Shown piece after piece: positions 1 to 8,942 of a DNA stretch of 64,000 bases (positions within the stretch are counted from its first letter, which is position 1; the number at the start of each line of letters is the position of its first letter). The notes under the pieces were generated by a model, which was not told where the DNA came from, made no database searches, and saw only the letters and a program-made list of their open reading frames with translations. A program made the translations under genes and the position numbers. Source of the stretch: Luteimicrobium album (GTDB lineage Bacteria > Actinomycetota > Actinomycetes > Actinomycetales > Cellulomonadaceae); contig NZ_BSUK01000001.1 in assembly GCF_030161555.1 (NCBI RefSeq), positions 992,001 through 1,056,000 of the forward strand, in the 5' to 3' direction.

Positions 1-2302
1 CGGTCGGCGGCGTGGTCGAGCGCCCGGGCGAGGTGGCCGTGGGCCGCCTCGGTGTCGCCCTGCCCCCAGGCCAGCATCGCCGCGGTGAGCTCCCAGTTCA
101 CCGAGAGCTGCGCCCCGCGCTTGGACTCGTCGACCTGCGCGAGCGACCGCCACGCGTCGTCGCGCCGGTCGGCGCGCCGGTAGACCTCCGCCGCCCAGAC
201 GTGGCCGACGGCGAGCCGAGGACCGGCGGGCAGCCGGTCGAGCGCCTCGGCCCCGAACCTCGCGCGGCCCCCGAGCGCCTGGTCGAGCGCCTCGATCACG
301 CCCGCGCAGTCGACGATGGCCGCGGACGACGCCGCGTCGGGCGCGAGCACGATCGCGCGGGCCCGCAGCAGGCCGCCCCGGTCGCCGAGCCCGACGTACG
401 CCGCCATGAGCGCCGCGCCGGCCCGCGACCGCGCGACAGCCGCGCTCGGCGGCAGTGCCGCCAGTCCGTCCTCGAGATAGCCGCACGCGTCCTCGAGGCG
501 GTCGCGCATGTAGCTGACGAAGCCGCGCACGACCTGCGGGCTCGCGAGCAGCTCCGGCGAGTGCCACCCGGCTGCCGCCACGCGGGCCTCGACCTCCTCG
601 GCGAGCGCCCACGCGCCGTGGAGGTCGCCCGTCCCGACGAGCGGCAGGGTGCTCTCCGCCAGGCACGCGAGCTCGAGGGCGGTGAGCCCCTGCTCCGCGG
701 CCAGGGCGGCGCCGCGCCGCAGGTGCGCGAGCGAGCGCGTGTCGTCGTACTCGCTGTACGCCTCGGCGCGTCCCACGAGGTACGCGGCGAGCGCCGCCGC
801 CGACGGCGCGAGGACCGCCTCGTCCTCGAGGATCGACCGCCCCCGGTTCACCGCGTCCGTGAGTCCCGCGCGCGACGCGAGGAACAGCTCGACGAGCGTC
901 GCCGTGGTCCCGACGGCGGTGCGGCGGTCGTCGGGCAGCTCGCCGAGGGTGCGGCGGGCGTGGGCGAGCTGGTCGGACGCGAGGTCGGGCCGGCCCTTGA
1001 CGGCGGAGACCGCCGCGTCGACGACCGTGAGCTCGGGCCCGTCGCGCCACGGAGACGGCACGAGGCCGAGGAGCGCGCGCACGGTCTCGTGCTCGCCCGC
1101 GACCACCCGGTCCGCCCACCGGTCGCTCAGGATCCGCGCCGCGAGCCCGCCGTCCTCGGCGGCGCTCGCGTGCGCGACGGCCGCCGCGAGGTCCGTGGCC
1201 TCGCGCGCGCGGGCGCGAGCGTCCGGTGCGTCGCTCTGTACGCCTCGGGATCGGTGCGGCGCAGGATCGCCTGGCACTGGGCTGCGAACAGGGCGTGCCA
1301 GCGCAGCACGACGTCGTCGTCGCGGTCGCCGACGGTCGTGAGGAACAGCGCGCGGCGCCGGCACTCCTCGAGCATCCGGGGCCCGTCGGGGCCCCCGACG
1401 AGCGTGGCGGTCGCCGCGTCAGCGGTCTCGGAGCACGTGGCCCGGAGCACGAACGACGCGAGCTCGTCGGGCAGGCCGCGCAGCACCTCCTCGACGAGGT
1501 AGTCGGCGAGCGGGACGTCCGGGCGCTCCATCGCGCCGAGCGTCGAGGACGGCGGCGCACCGTGGTCCGCGGCGCCGCGCAGCGCGGTGAGGGTGAGGCG
1601 CAGGGCCACCGGCCACCCGGCGGTGAGCTCGCGGAGGCGGTCCACGTCCGGGTCGGTGAGAGGAGTGGGCTCGGTGGCCGCGAGCGCCGCGACCTCGCTG
1701 CGGTCGAACGCGAGCGCGTCCTGGCGCAGCTCGCCGAGCAGGCCGTCGCCCCGCAGCCGCCGCAGCGGCAGCGCCGGGTCGGACCGGCTCGCGAGGACCA
1801 GGCGGACGTTCGGCGGCACGTCCTCGACGACCGCCCGCACCAGCCCGACGGAGCCCTTCCCGCCGAGCTCGTGGACGTCGTCGAGCACGAGGACGAGATC
1901 GGTGCCGAGCCCGCCCAGCGCGTCGACGAGCGCCGCGACGTGCTCGTCCGCGAGGCTCTGGCCGAGCGCGGGCGTCGCGAGTCCGTCGAGAGCGGACACC
2001 GACCCGACGGCGATGCGGAGCGCCTCGAGAAGCGCGCGGTGCAGGCGCGCGGGGTCGTCGTCGAAGCGGTCGACCGAGAGCCACGCGACCGGCACCGTGC
2101 TGCCCGCCGCCCACGCCGCGAGCGCGGTCGTCTTGCCGGACCCGGCGGGGGCGACGACGAGCGTCAGCGGGTGCGCCGCGACGAGGTCCGCAAGGAGCGC
2201 GTCCACGCGGGGGCGCCCGACGACGGCGGCGGGCACGGAGGGGACGCTGACGCGCGCCCGGGGCTGACGGCCCTCGGGCGCGGCCGCAGCGGGCGTCGCC
2301 AT
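1..2302 (-). CDS. MalT-type LuxR-family ATP-dependent regulator, 3' end off window, frameshifted
   Basis: Large STAND-type transcriptional activator. The N-terminus carries a Walker A P-loop (APAGSGKTT, around residue 55) and a Walker B-like LVLVLDDVHE, followed by winged-helix and TPR-like helical regions as in MalT/LAL regulators. The reading frame breaks near 1201-1225: after the conserved segment RWHALFAAQCQ the protein continues one frame over as an unbroken helical-repeat region to the window start. One missing C restores it. The C-terminal LuxR HTH must lie beyond base 1. The gene at 14353-17020 is a paralogue of the same architecture. The ligand is unknown. The start at 2302 is an ATG with only a short gap to the gene behind it. 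Confidence 0.85.
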
Positions 2303-2371
2303 CCCGCCAGCCTAGGAGCGCGGCGGCGCAGGTGGCGGCCGACACCCCGCTCGGCGGACCCCGGCGGCCGC

Positions 2372-3040
2372 TCAGATCGCGGTGATCCCGTCGCCGATCA
2401 TCTTGAAGCCGATGACCAGCAGCAGGATCGCCATGATCACGGCGTTGTTGTGGATCATCCAGGTCTTGAGCTCGTCGAGGATCTTGGCCGCGCGCGACCC
2501 CATCGCGAGGTACACGACGATCGGCGCGGCCACCCCCAGCGCGGCCACGACGGTGAACACGGCGAGCGCGCCGAGCTGGGTGCCCGTGTCGCCCGGGGCC
2601 GCCGCGGAGATGGCCGCGGCACCCGAGACGACGAGCAGCAGGTTCTTCGGGTTGACCGCCCCCAGGAGGACCGCCAGGCCGAACGCGGCCGGCGGCTTGA
2701 ACGTGTCGATCGCGCTCATCCACTTCGGCGTCGGCGGCTCGGCGTCGCCCTTCGGGCGCCCCGACCACTGGCGGAAAGCCACGAACAGGAGCAGGAGCCC
2801 GAGCACGATCTTGACCCAGGCCACCCAGCCGGGCTTGTCGTCGCTCGGGGTCGCCGCCCCCGCGACCAGCACGACGATCGCGCCGAGCACGTAGATCCCG
2901 ACGAGCCACCCGAGCAGGAACGACAGCGCGTTCGCCTTGGCCCGCGGCGTGACGAGCATGAGCACGACCGCCACGATCGGCAGCGGGCTCACGAGCACGC
3001 CCACCGCCACGGGTAGCGACTGACCGATCGCAGCGCCCAC
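2372..3040 (-). CDS. GAP/SfLAP-family integral membrane protein
   Basis: A 222-residue polytopic membrane protein with about six hydrophobic segments in a LysE-like layout. It has the features of the GAP (Sap, sulfolipid-addressing) family: a proline-rich first helix (LVSPLPIVAVVLML), the loop GAVNPKN near the middle and a long central hydrophilic loop. Members are annotated as small-molecule or lipid exporters, but a substrate cannot be read from sequence. It sits 69 bp downstream of the start of the MalT-type regulator gene, on the same strand, so co-transcription is possible. The ATG start at 3040 is followed directly by a plausible first transmembrane helix. Confidence 0.75.
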   Translation of the reverse strand: MGAAIGQSLPVAVGVLVSPLPIVAVVLMLVTPRAKANALSFLLGWLVGIYVLGAIVVLVAGAATPSDDKPGWVAWVKIVLGLLLLFVAFRQWSGRPKGDAEPPTPKWMSAIDTFKPPAAFGLAVLLGAVNPKNLLLVVSGAAAISAAAPGDTGTQLGALAVFTVVAALGVAAPIVVYLAMGSRAAKILDELKTWMIHNNAVIMAILLLVIGFKMIGDGITAI

Positions 3041-3207
3041 GCGAGCCTCCTCGACGACGCCCGGGCGACCCGGTGCCGGCCCGACGACGTCCTCCCACCG
3101 TGCCCGGCCGCCGTCGGGCGCGCCTCATCCCCTGCGGATGAGCCGCCGCTCCCTCCCGACGGCGCACGCTGGGGCCACTGGATCATCCGACGAGGGGACG
3201 ACCGACC

Positions 3208-4575
3208 ATAAGCACACCCGCCGTACCGTCGCCGGGGCAGAAGGTCACTGCCGACTACGCGAGCGCCGTCGGGCACGCGGCCTACCTATGGGGGTGGGCG
3301 CTCGTGAACCTGCACAACCGCCGCGACCTCATGGCGCAGGTGCCGGCACCCGGCCTCCTCGCGGGGATCGTGCCGGCGGCACCTCCCGGGCGGCTCACGA
3401 TGCTGACCGACTACGTGAGGCCGGAGGAGCGGCTCGTCGCGTGCCCCAACCAGGACGTGGCGTACGGGTTCGGCACCCTCGACGCCGAGCGCGGCCCCTC
3501 CGTGATCCAGGTGCCCGACTTCGGTGACCGGTTCTGGGTGTACCAGGTGGTGGACCAGCGGACGGACTCGTTCGTCGAGCTCGGCGCCATGTACGGGACG
3601 AAGCCCGGGCACTACTTGCTGGCGCCCGCGTCGTGGGACGGGGACGTCCCCGACGGCATCACCGGCGTGTTCCGCTACGACACACGCGTGGGCGTCGCGG
3701 CGCCGCGTGTGTTCCTCGACGACACCGACGAGGACCGCGCCCTCGTGCGGGGCCTGGTCGACCGGATCAGCATGTACCCGCTCGACGAGTTCGACGGCAC
3801 CCTCAAGGTCGTGGACTGGAGCGCCGTGCCGTCCTACGGCGGAGGCTCCGCCACCGGGGACGGCGGCGAGACCCCCGCGGTCGACCCCGACACCTTCTTC
3901 GACGCGCTCCCCGACGTGCTCGACGAGGCGCCACCCCTGCCGGGCGAGCAGGCGCTCTACGACTGGTTCCGCGCCGTGCTCGAGGCGTCCGCGCGCGACG
4001 GGGAGGTCGCCGCGGCGCTGCGGCAGGCCGCCCGCGACGCCGACGCGACCGTCGCCGAGCTGTTCGAGTTCCGGAACTACGGGCTGCCCCTGGACCACCA
4101 CTGGACCACCCAGCGTGCGGGCGCCCAGTTCGGCACGGACTACCTCCTGCGCACGGCCGTCGGGAAGTCGAACATCTTCGTCAACAAGCCCGAGGAGACC
4201 GCGTACTTCTACCTCGACCTGGACGCCGACGGGCAGCGGCTCGACGGTTCACACGCCTACTCGGTCACCTTCGCCGCAGGCGCGCTGCCTCCCGTGCGAG
4301 GCTTCTGGTCGCTGACCGTCTACGACAAGCACCACTTCTTCCACCCCAACGAGCTCGACCGCTACTCGCTCGGGACGAAGAACCAGCACCTGACGCACGG
4401 CGACGACGGTTCCCTCACGCTGACCGTCGGCGGCCCCGCACCGTCCGACCCGGCGGCGCTCGCGAACTGGCTGCCCGCTCCGGCCGAGGAGTTCACGCTC
4501 TACCTGCGCGCCTACTGGCCGGGCGCCGCGATCCTCGACGGCTCCTGGACCCCGCCCGCGGTGAACCGCTCCTGA
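3208..4575 (+). CDS. DUF1254/DUF1214 domain protein, possible ATA start
   Basis: The N-terminal half matches the DUF1254 pattern (segments YLWGWALVNLHNRRDLM and NQDVAYGFGTLDAERGPSV). The C-terminal half matches DUF1214 (GFWSLTVYDKHHFFHPNELD). A conventional GTG start exists at 3304, but the family-conserved N-terminus is already encoded upstream in the same frame. The only sensible initiation point is ATA at 3208, which follows a GAGGGG ribosome-binding site and precedes AGC ACA CCC (protein STPAVPSPGQ). Either an ATA start is used or the true base is G (ATG). Members are secreted or cytosolic proteins of unknown function. The 3' end overlaps the convergent HxlR gene by 64 bp. Confidence 0.8.
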   Translation: MSTPAVPSPGQKVTADYASAVGHAAYLWGWALVNLHNRRDLMAQVPAPGLLAGIVPAAPPGRLTMLTDYVRPEERLVACPNQDVAYGFGTLDAERGPSVIQVPDFGDRFWVYQVVDQRTDSFVELGAMYGTKPGHYLLAPASWDGDVPDGITGVFRYDTRVGVAAPRVFLDDTDEDRALVRGLVDRISMYPLDEFDGTLKVVDWSAVPSYGGGSATGDGGETPAVDPDTFFDALPDVLDEAPPLPGEQALYDWFRAVLEASARDGEVAAALRQAARDADATVAELFEFRNYGLPLDHHWTTQRAGAQFGTDYLLRTAVGKSNIFVNKPEETAYFYLDLDADGQRLDGSHAYSVTFAAGALPPVRGFWSLTVYDKHHFFHPNELDRYSLGTKNQHLTHGDDGSLTLTVGGPAPSDPAALANWLPAPAEEFTLYLRAYWPGAAILDGSWTPPAVNRS

Positions 4576-4973
4576 CCGACCCGGGCACGCGAGCGGGCGA
4601 TCTGCTCCTGGTGCTCCACCGCCCAGTCGGCGACGGCGGAGAGCGGTCCGAGCAGTGACCGGCCTAGGTCGGTCAGGGCGTACTCGACCGACGGCGGAAC
4701 CGTCGGGAAGACCGCGCGGGACGCGAGTCCGTCCTCCTCGAGCCCGCGCAGGGTCCGCGTGAGCATGCGCTGGCTGATGCCGGGGATCCCACGGTGGAGC
4801 TCGTTGAACCGGTAGGGCCGCTGCCCGAGGACCACCACGACGAGCACCGTCCACTTGTCGCCCACCCGGCGCAGCACGTCGGTCACGGGGCACTGCTCGT
4901 ACTCGTCGGCGACGACGGGCAGCACGAGCGGCGTCGCGACCATCGAGGGCACATCGGTGTGCGTACCGGACAT
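4512..4973 (-). CDS. HxlR-family winged-helix transcriptional regulator
   Basis: A 153-residue protein with the HxlR signature: an early cysteine (EQCPVTDVLRRVGDKWT), the recognition region GISQRMLTRTLRGLEEDGL and the wing VEYALTDLGRSL. HxlR proteins are often redox- or electrophile-sensing through that N-terminal Cys. The start is the ATG at 4973 (MSGTHTDVP), behind a GAAGG ribosome-binding site; longer in-frame starts run into the neighbouring gene. It is transcribed divergently from the SDR gene at 5052 with a 78-bp shared promoter region, the usual arrangement for a local regulator of an oxidoreductase. The C-terminus overlaps the end of the DUF1254 gene. Confidence 0.85.
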   Translation of the reverse strand: MSGTHTDVPSMVATPLVLPVVADEYEQCPVTDVLRRVGDKWTVLVVVVLGQRPYRFNELHRGIPGISQRMLTRTLRGLEEDGLASRAVFPTVPPSVEYALTDLGRSLLGPLSAVADWAVEHQEQIARSRARVGQERFTAGGVQEPSRIAAPGQ

Positions 4974-5051
4974 CGAACTGCCTTCTTCCGCGCGAGGCCC
5001 CGGTTCCCGAGGATGGGGTGCGTACTGATCGTAACTACCCCGGGAGGGACC

Positions 5052-5918
5052 ATGGCCGAGCAGGCCGGCAGCCGCACGATCGTCGTGAGCGGTGGCACCG
5101 ACGGGATGGGGCGCGCGTTCGCGCTCGCCCGCGCCGACCGTGGGGACCGCGTCCTGGCCGTCGGCAGCAACCCGGACAAGGGCGCCGCCCTGGTGCGCGA
5201 CGCGGCGCACGCGCCCGGTGTCGTCGAGTTCCTCCGGACCGACCTCACGACCGTGCACGACGCCGACGCGACGGTCCGCGCGGTCCTCGACCGGACGGAG
5301 CGGGTCGACGCCCTCGCGCTGTTCGCCAACCGTCAGGCGCCCCGTCGAGTCGAGACCCCGGAGGGCCTCGAGGCGACGTTCGCCCTGTACTACCTGAGCC
5401 GCGCCGTCCTGGGCGAGGGGCTGCTGCCGGCGCTACGGCGCAGCCCGGCGCCGGTCGTGCTCAACGTCGCCGGGGTCGGCATCACCAAGGGGCACATCCA
5501 CTGGGACGACCTGCAGCTCGTGGCCGACTACAGCATGGTCGCCGCGCAGCTCCAGGCGGCGCGGGCCGACGACCTGCTCGGCGTCCACCACGCCGCCACG
5601 CACCCCGACGTCCCGTACGTCCTCTACCACCCGGGCTTCACGCGTAGCGGCGACCTCAGCGTGCTCCCGGCCGTTCTCCGCACGGCGATCCGCGCCGCGG
5701 CGCGCGCGTCCGCACGACCCGTCGCCGAGTCCATCGCACCCCTGCTGGAGTACGTCGACGCACCGCCGACGGTGCCCCTCACCGCACGCGACCGGGACCG
5801 GACCGTCCCCCTGACCCTGGCGACGCTCGACCCGGGCGACGCGCGGCGGCTCGCCGAGGTGACCGCGCGGATCCTCGAGCGCCTGCGGACCCTCGCGCGC
5901 GCGCCGCGCGAGTCGTAG
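5052..5918 (+). CDS. Short-chain dehydrogenase/reductase family protein
   Basis: A 288-residue Rossmann-fold protein. The nucleotide-binding glycine motif is SGGTDGMGRAFA near residue 13, and an NVAG-type motif (LNVAGVG) follows in the middle. The catalytic YxxxK is not clear: the stretch around IHWDDLQLVADYSMVAAQLQA has Tyr but no Lys four residues later, so this may be an atypical or retinol-dehydrogenase-like SDR. The start is the ATG at 5052 behind GGGAGGG. The divergent HxlR gene probably controls it. It ends 9 bp before the next gene. The substrate is unknown. Confidence 0.75.
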   Translation: MAEQAGSRTIVVSGGTDGMGRAFALARADRGDRVLAVGSNPDKGAALVRDAAHAPGVVEFLRTDLTTVHDADATVRAVLDRTERVDALALFANRQAPRRVETPEGLEATFALYYLSRAVLGEGLLPALRRSPAPVVLNVAGVGITKGHIHWDDLQLVADYSMVAAQLQAARADDLLGVHHAATHPDVPYVLYHPGFTRSGDLSVLPAVLRTAIRAAARASARPVAESIAPLLEYVDAPPTVPLTARDRDRTVPLTLATLDPGDARRLAEVTARILERLRTLARAPRES

Positions 5919-5927
5919 GTTGGCGAG

Positions 5928-6470
5928 GTGACGCAGCCCGCTATCTCGTTGCCGACGTTCGACTTCGCGGCCTTCACCACCGCTCTCAACGCGCGACGCC
6001 GCGAGGTCGGCCGTGACTGGTACCAGCTGGCGGACGACCTGTGGAACCAGTCGTCGGACCTGAACGCCGCCCTCGACGAGGGTCACACCATGTGCGGCGG
6101 GGCGTTGTCCCGGCTGCCGAGCCGGGACGACACCTCGTGCCAGTACGCGATGTTCGCGCTGCGCTGGATGAACCGAGCACCGGAGGACTTCCTGACCGGA
6201 CCGGTCGTCGACGTCGGCGACACCCGCCTGCCGCAGGCCGACTCCGACAGCCGCCTGCGCTGGGACCTCGCCGAGCTGTACGCCGCCGTGGACGAGCAGC
6301 GGCGCGAACACGGCCTGACCTGGACCGCCCTCGCCGGCGCGCTGGGGTGCACGCCCGCCCGGCTGACGAACCTGCGCACGGCCCGTCAGGCCGACCTGGC
6401 GCTGGTCGTGCGACTGGCCCAGTGGGTGCACCGACCCGCGGCGTCGTTCATCCACCCGACGCGGTGGTGA
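5928..6470 (+). CDS. HTH-like (XRE-type) hypothetical protein
   Basis: A 180-residue soluble protein with a GTG start at 5928, 9 bp after the SDR gene. It looks like two degenerate helix-turn-helix repeats: residues about 15-85 (WYQLADDLWNQ...) and about 110-165 (LTWTALAGALGCTPARLTNL), the second resembling a Cro/C1-type HTH. No enzyme motif is visible. It may be a DNA-binding protein, but no family is recognised with certainty. Its stop lies 4 bp before the left 33-bp direct repeat that bounds the toxin-antitoxin segment. Confidence 0.6.
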   Translation: MTQPAISLPTFDFAAFTTALNARRREVGRDWYQLADDLWNQSSDLNAALDEGHTMCGGALSRLPSRDDTSCQYAMFALRWMNRAPEDFLTGPVVDVGDTRLPQADSDSRLRWDLAELYAAVDEQRREHGLTWTALAGALGCTPARLTNLRTARQADLALVVRLAQWVHRPAASFIHPTRW

Positions 6471-6474
6471 GCTG

Positions 6475-6507
6475 TCAGGGGTGGCCCGGCGCCTCGTGAG
6501 CGGCGTG
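6475..6507. repeat. 33-bp direct repeat, left copy (att-like)
   Basis: This 33-bp stretch is identical to 7584-7616, which encodes the last ten codons and the stop of the CDF exporter (AAHEAPGHP end). Identity stops at the edges of the 33 bp. The two copies bracket a 1,076-bp segment that holds only the HEPN/MNT gene pair. The arrangement resembles an integration or duplication at a gene 3' end, although no integrase is present. Confidence 0.85.
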
Positions 6508-6566
6508 AGGCGCGACCACTCGCAAGCCAACCCGACCCGTCATCGCAGATTCGCTATGGTGGATGC

Positions 6567-7021
6567 ATGGACACCTTCGGCGAGTTCCTTCGCGCCCGAC
6601 GATCGGCGGCTGGCCTCACCCAGCAGCGCCTCGCCAAGATGAGCGGAGTCCAGCAGTCGACGATCGCGGCGATCGAACGCGGGCGGCGGCAGCCATCGGA
6701 CGACGCCCGTCGGCGACTGTCCGCCGCCCTCCGCATCCGGCCGCGAGAGATCCTCCTCAACCGGCGTCGCGACGTCGTCGCCACGGCGGCTGACCGCGGA
6801 CTGCGGGACGTCAAGGTCTTCGGGTCGATCGCACGCGGCGAGGACACTCCTACTCGGACGTCGACCTCATGGCGACGTACCCACCCGGATTCGACCTCGT
6901 CGACAAGGCCGAGCTGATCGCCGAGCTCGAGCGACTCCTCACGGTGCACGTCGACCTCGTCTCGCGGACCTCCAGCGGCGCCGCGGCCGCCGAAGCCCGC
7001 AACGAAGCGGTCGCCCTGTGA
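6567..7021 (+). CDS. HTH-MNT nucleotidyltransferase antitoxin (MntA-like), frameshifted
   Basis: The N-terminus (residues 1-60) is a Cro/C1-type HTH (GLTQQRLAKMSGVQQSTI). It is followed by a minimal nucleotidyltransferase domain starting GSIARGED. As sequenced, the frame breaks at about 6848-6850. Restoring one C in ACTCCTAC gives GS-x10-DVD, the MntA catalytic motif, and an open frame to the TGA at 7019-7021. MntA antitoxins AMPylate and neutralise a HEPN toxin (type VII systems). Fusion to an HTH suggests autoregulation. The stop overlaps the GTG start of the HEPN gene (GTGA), which supports translational coupling. Confidence 0.8.
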
Positions 7022-7548
7022 CCGACGGCGCCGACCAGCACCTTCGCGACGAGGCCGACTATGCAACAGACGACGAGGAGCGGACGTACCGGGAGGATCG
7101 CGGCTACCCGAAGAACGCCCGGCCCTTCTCGAGCCAGCAGACGGTGCGCCGGCTGAGCGATCTGCTCGACGTGGCCGACCGCTGCGCGCAGATCGCCCGA
7201 CGCGGCGAGCCGGCCTTCTTCGCCGACGACATCGACGGCGAGCTCCTCCGAGCGGCAGCCGAGCGCTACCTCATCAGCCTCGGGACCGTCGTCGAGAAAC
7301 TTCACAGCGACTACAAGGATGCCGTCCCCGACGTCCCGTGGCGTGCTGTGACAGCCATGCGCAACCTCATCGCGCATCACTACGACAAGGTCGACGACGA
7401 GGTCGTCTGGCAGTCCATCTCGCGTCGTGTCCCCGAGCTGGTCGACGTACTGGGTCTCACCGGAGGCGTCAGCGACGCCGTGCTGCCGCCCCATCTCCGC
7501 GGGCAGGCGCCCCGCTCGTCCGACCCGTTCCCTGACTCGACGCCGTAG
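7018..7548 (+). CDS. HEPN-domain ribonuclease toxin (HepT-like)
   Basis: A 176-residue mostly helical protein with the HepT active-site motif R-x4-H-x-Y (RNLIAHHY) near residue 120, preceded by VPWRAVTAM as in HepT toxins. HEPN toxins are RNases that act on tRNA or mRNA and are silenced by AMPylation of the motif Tyr by MntA. The N-terminal 50 residues (an acidic DDEERTYREDRGYPKNARP region) are longer than in minimal HepT. The GTG start at 7018 overlaps the antitoxin stop. The toxin frame is intact although the antitoxin frame is broken in this sequence. Confidence 0.85.
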   Translation: MTDGADQHLRDEADYATDDEERTYREDRGYPKNARPFSSQQTVRRLSDLLDVADRCAQIARRGEPAFFADDIDGELLRAAAERYLISLGTVVEKLHSDYKDAVPDVPWRAVTAMRNLIAHHYDKVDDEVVWQSISRRVPELVDVLGLTGGVSDAVLPPHLRGQAPRSSDPFPDSTP

Positions 7549-7583
7549 CGCCGCGAACCGATCACCCCCTGGGGTGAGGCCAC

Positions 7584-7616
7584 TCAGGGGTGGCCCGGCG
7601 CCTCGTGAGCGGCGTG
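7584..7616. repeat. 33-bp direct repeat, right copy (3' end of CDF gene)
   Basis: Identical to 6475-6507. This copy is functional coding sequence: it is the last 33 bases, including the stop, of the CDF exporter on the minus strand. It is therefore probably the ancestral site, and the left copy the duplicate. Confidence 0.85.
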
Positions 7617-8516
7617 GCTCGCGGGCTCGAGCTGGAACGTCGAGTGCTCCACGGGCACGTCGAAGCGGGTCGCGACGCAGGCCTGGAGCGCGTCGAGGAT
7701 CTGGGGCGCGTGGCCGTCCCGGAAGCACCCGGAGTCGACGACGACGTGCGCGCTCAGCGTGGGCAGCCCGGTCGCGATGAGGGACGCGTGCAGGTCGTGG
7801 ACGTCGCGCACGTGCTCGACCCGCAGGAGCTGTGCGCGCACCTCGTCGAGGTCGAGTCCCGTCGGCGTCGTCTCGAGGAGCACCGACGCGGTCTCACGGA
7901 GCAGCACGAACGCCCGCGGCAGGATGAGCGCCCCGATGACGAGACCCGCGACGGCGTCGGCCCGGTACCAGCCTGTCATCGCGATCACGATCGCCGCGAC
8001 GATCACACCCACCGACCCGAGCGCGTCGTTGAGCACCTCGAGGAACGCCGCGCGCAGGTTGAGGCTGGCCGACCGGCCGCCGCTCAGCACCGCGAGCGAC
8101 ACCAGGCTACCCACGAGCCCGACGACGCCGAACACCACGAGCGCCGTGGACGGCACCTCCGGCGGGTGGAGCAGGCGCAGGACGCCCTCCACCAGCACGT
8201 ACACCCCGACGGCGAGCAGCACCGCCGACTGCGCGAGGGCCGCCAGCACCTCCAGGCGGCGCAGACCCCAGGTGCGGCGCGCCGTCGGCGGCCGAAGCAC
8301 GAGCCGCGACGCGACGAGCGCGACGAGCAGACCGCCCGCGTCGGTGAGCATGTGCGCGGTGTCGACGAGCAGCGCGAGGCTCCCCGTGACGAGGGCGCCG
8401 ACGGCCTCGGCGACGAGGATCGCCGTCGTGATCCCGAACGCGACCGCGAGCCGGCGCCAGTGCCCGGCGTCGGCGACGTCGCCCGCGCCGTGCGCGTGGT
8501 CGTGGACGTGGCTCAC
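7584..8516 (-). CDS. CDF-family cation efflux transporter (ZitB/CzcD-like)
   Basis: A 310-residue cation diffusion facilitator. The His-rich N-terminus (HVHDHAHG) is followed by six transmembrane segments. Metal-site motifs are visible in TM2 (LLVDTAHMLTDAGG, HxxxD) and TM5 (LEVLNDALGSVG), and a cytoplasmic domain with HDLHASLIATGLPTLSAHVVV follows. Such proteins export Zn2+, Cd2+ or Co2+ by H+ antiport. The GTG start at 8516 overlaps the stop of the upstream ArsR/SmtB-type gene, so the two are translationally coupled and probably metal-regulated. The last 33 bases are duplicated at 6475-6507. Confidence 0.92.
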   Translation of the reverse strand: MSHVHDHAHGAGDVADAGHWRRLAVAFGITTAILVAEAVGALVTGSLALLVDTAHMLTDAGGLLVALVASRLVLRPPTARRTWGLRRLEVLAALAQSAVLLAVGVYVLVEGVLRLLHPPEVPSTALVVFGVVGLVGSLVSLAVLSGGRSASLNLRAAFLEVLNDALGSVGVIVAAIVIAMTGWYRADAVAGLVIGALILPRAFVLLRETASVLLETTPTGLDLDEVRAQLLRVEHVRDVHDLHASLIATGLPTLSAHVVVDSGCFRDGHAPQILDALQACVATRFDVPVEHSTFQLEPASHAAHEAPGHP

Positions 8517-8893
8517 CGGACGGCCCTGGCGGCGGGGACGCTCGCACACCCCAGGACCGCGAAGCCGGTCGCGTCGAGGAGCCGCAGGGTCGCGTCGAGC
8601 AGGCCGCGCACGAGGTCCGGATGGGCGAGGCGGTACTCGACGGCCCGGCCCACCGGGCGTGCCTCGACCAGCCCGCACTCGCGCAGGCACGCGACGTGGG
8701 CGCTCACGGTGCTCTGGGCGAGGCCGAGGTGGTCGACGAGGTCGCGGACGCGGTGCGGGCCCTCGAAGAGGTGCTGCAGGATCGTCAGCCGCGCGGGTTC
8801 GCCCGCGGCGCGCAGGAGCGCGCTCACCGCCTCGGGGGCGCCGAGCCCCGCATCGCTCGAGCCTGGATCGTCCACAACCGATGTCATCGCCAT
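8513..8893 (-). CDS. ArsR/SmtB-family metalloregulator
   Basis: A 126-residue winged-helix repressor. The recognition helix region is VRDLVDHLGLAQSTVSAHVACLRECGLV and the wing is VEYRLAHPDLV. Cysteines occur in the recognition helix (VACLREC) and in a C-terminal GCASV, resembling the CmtR-like placement of metal ligands. It is the first gene of a two-gene operon with the CDF exporter (GTGA overlap), so it is expected to repress that operon until Zn, Cd or a similar metal binds. Confidence 0.88.
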   Translation of the reverse strand: MAMTSVVDDPGSSDAGLGAPEAVSALLRAAGEPARLTILQHLFEGPHRVRDLVDHLGLAQSTVSAHVACLRECGLVEARPVGRAVEYRLAHPDLVRGLLDATLRLLDATGFAVLGCASVPAARAVR

Positions 8894-8942
8894 GGACCGA
8901 TGTTATCGACCGTCGCTCGCCGCCGGGACACGCACACCCCCG

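Noticed and set aside
12..3016. Long plus-strand open frames opposite the MalT-type regulator and the GAP gene
   Set aside because: They show composition-driven Arg/Pro-rich sequence and no motifs, while the minus strand carries Walker A/B motifs and transmembrane helices.
6508..7583. The toxin-antitoxin segment considered a full genomic island
   Set aside because: There is no integrase, no tRNA target and only two genes, so only the direct repeats and the module are claimed.
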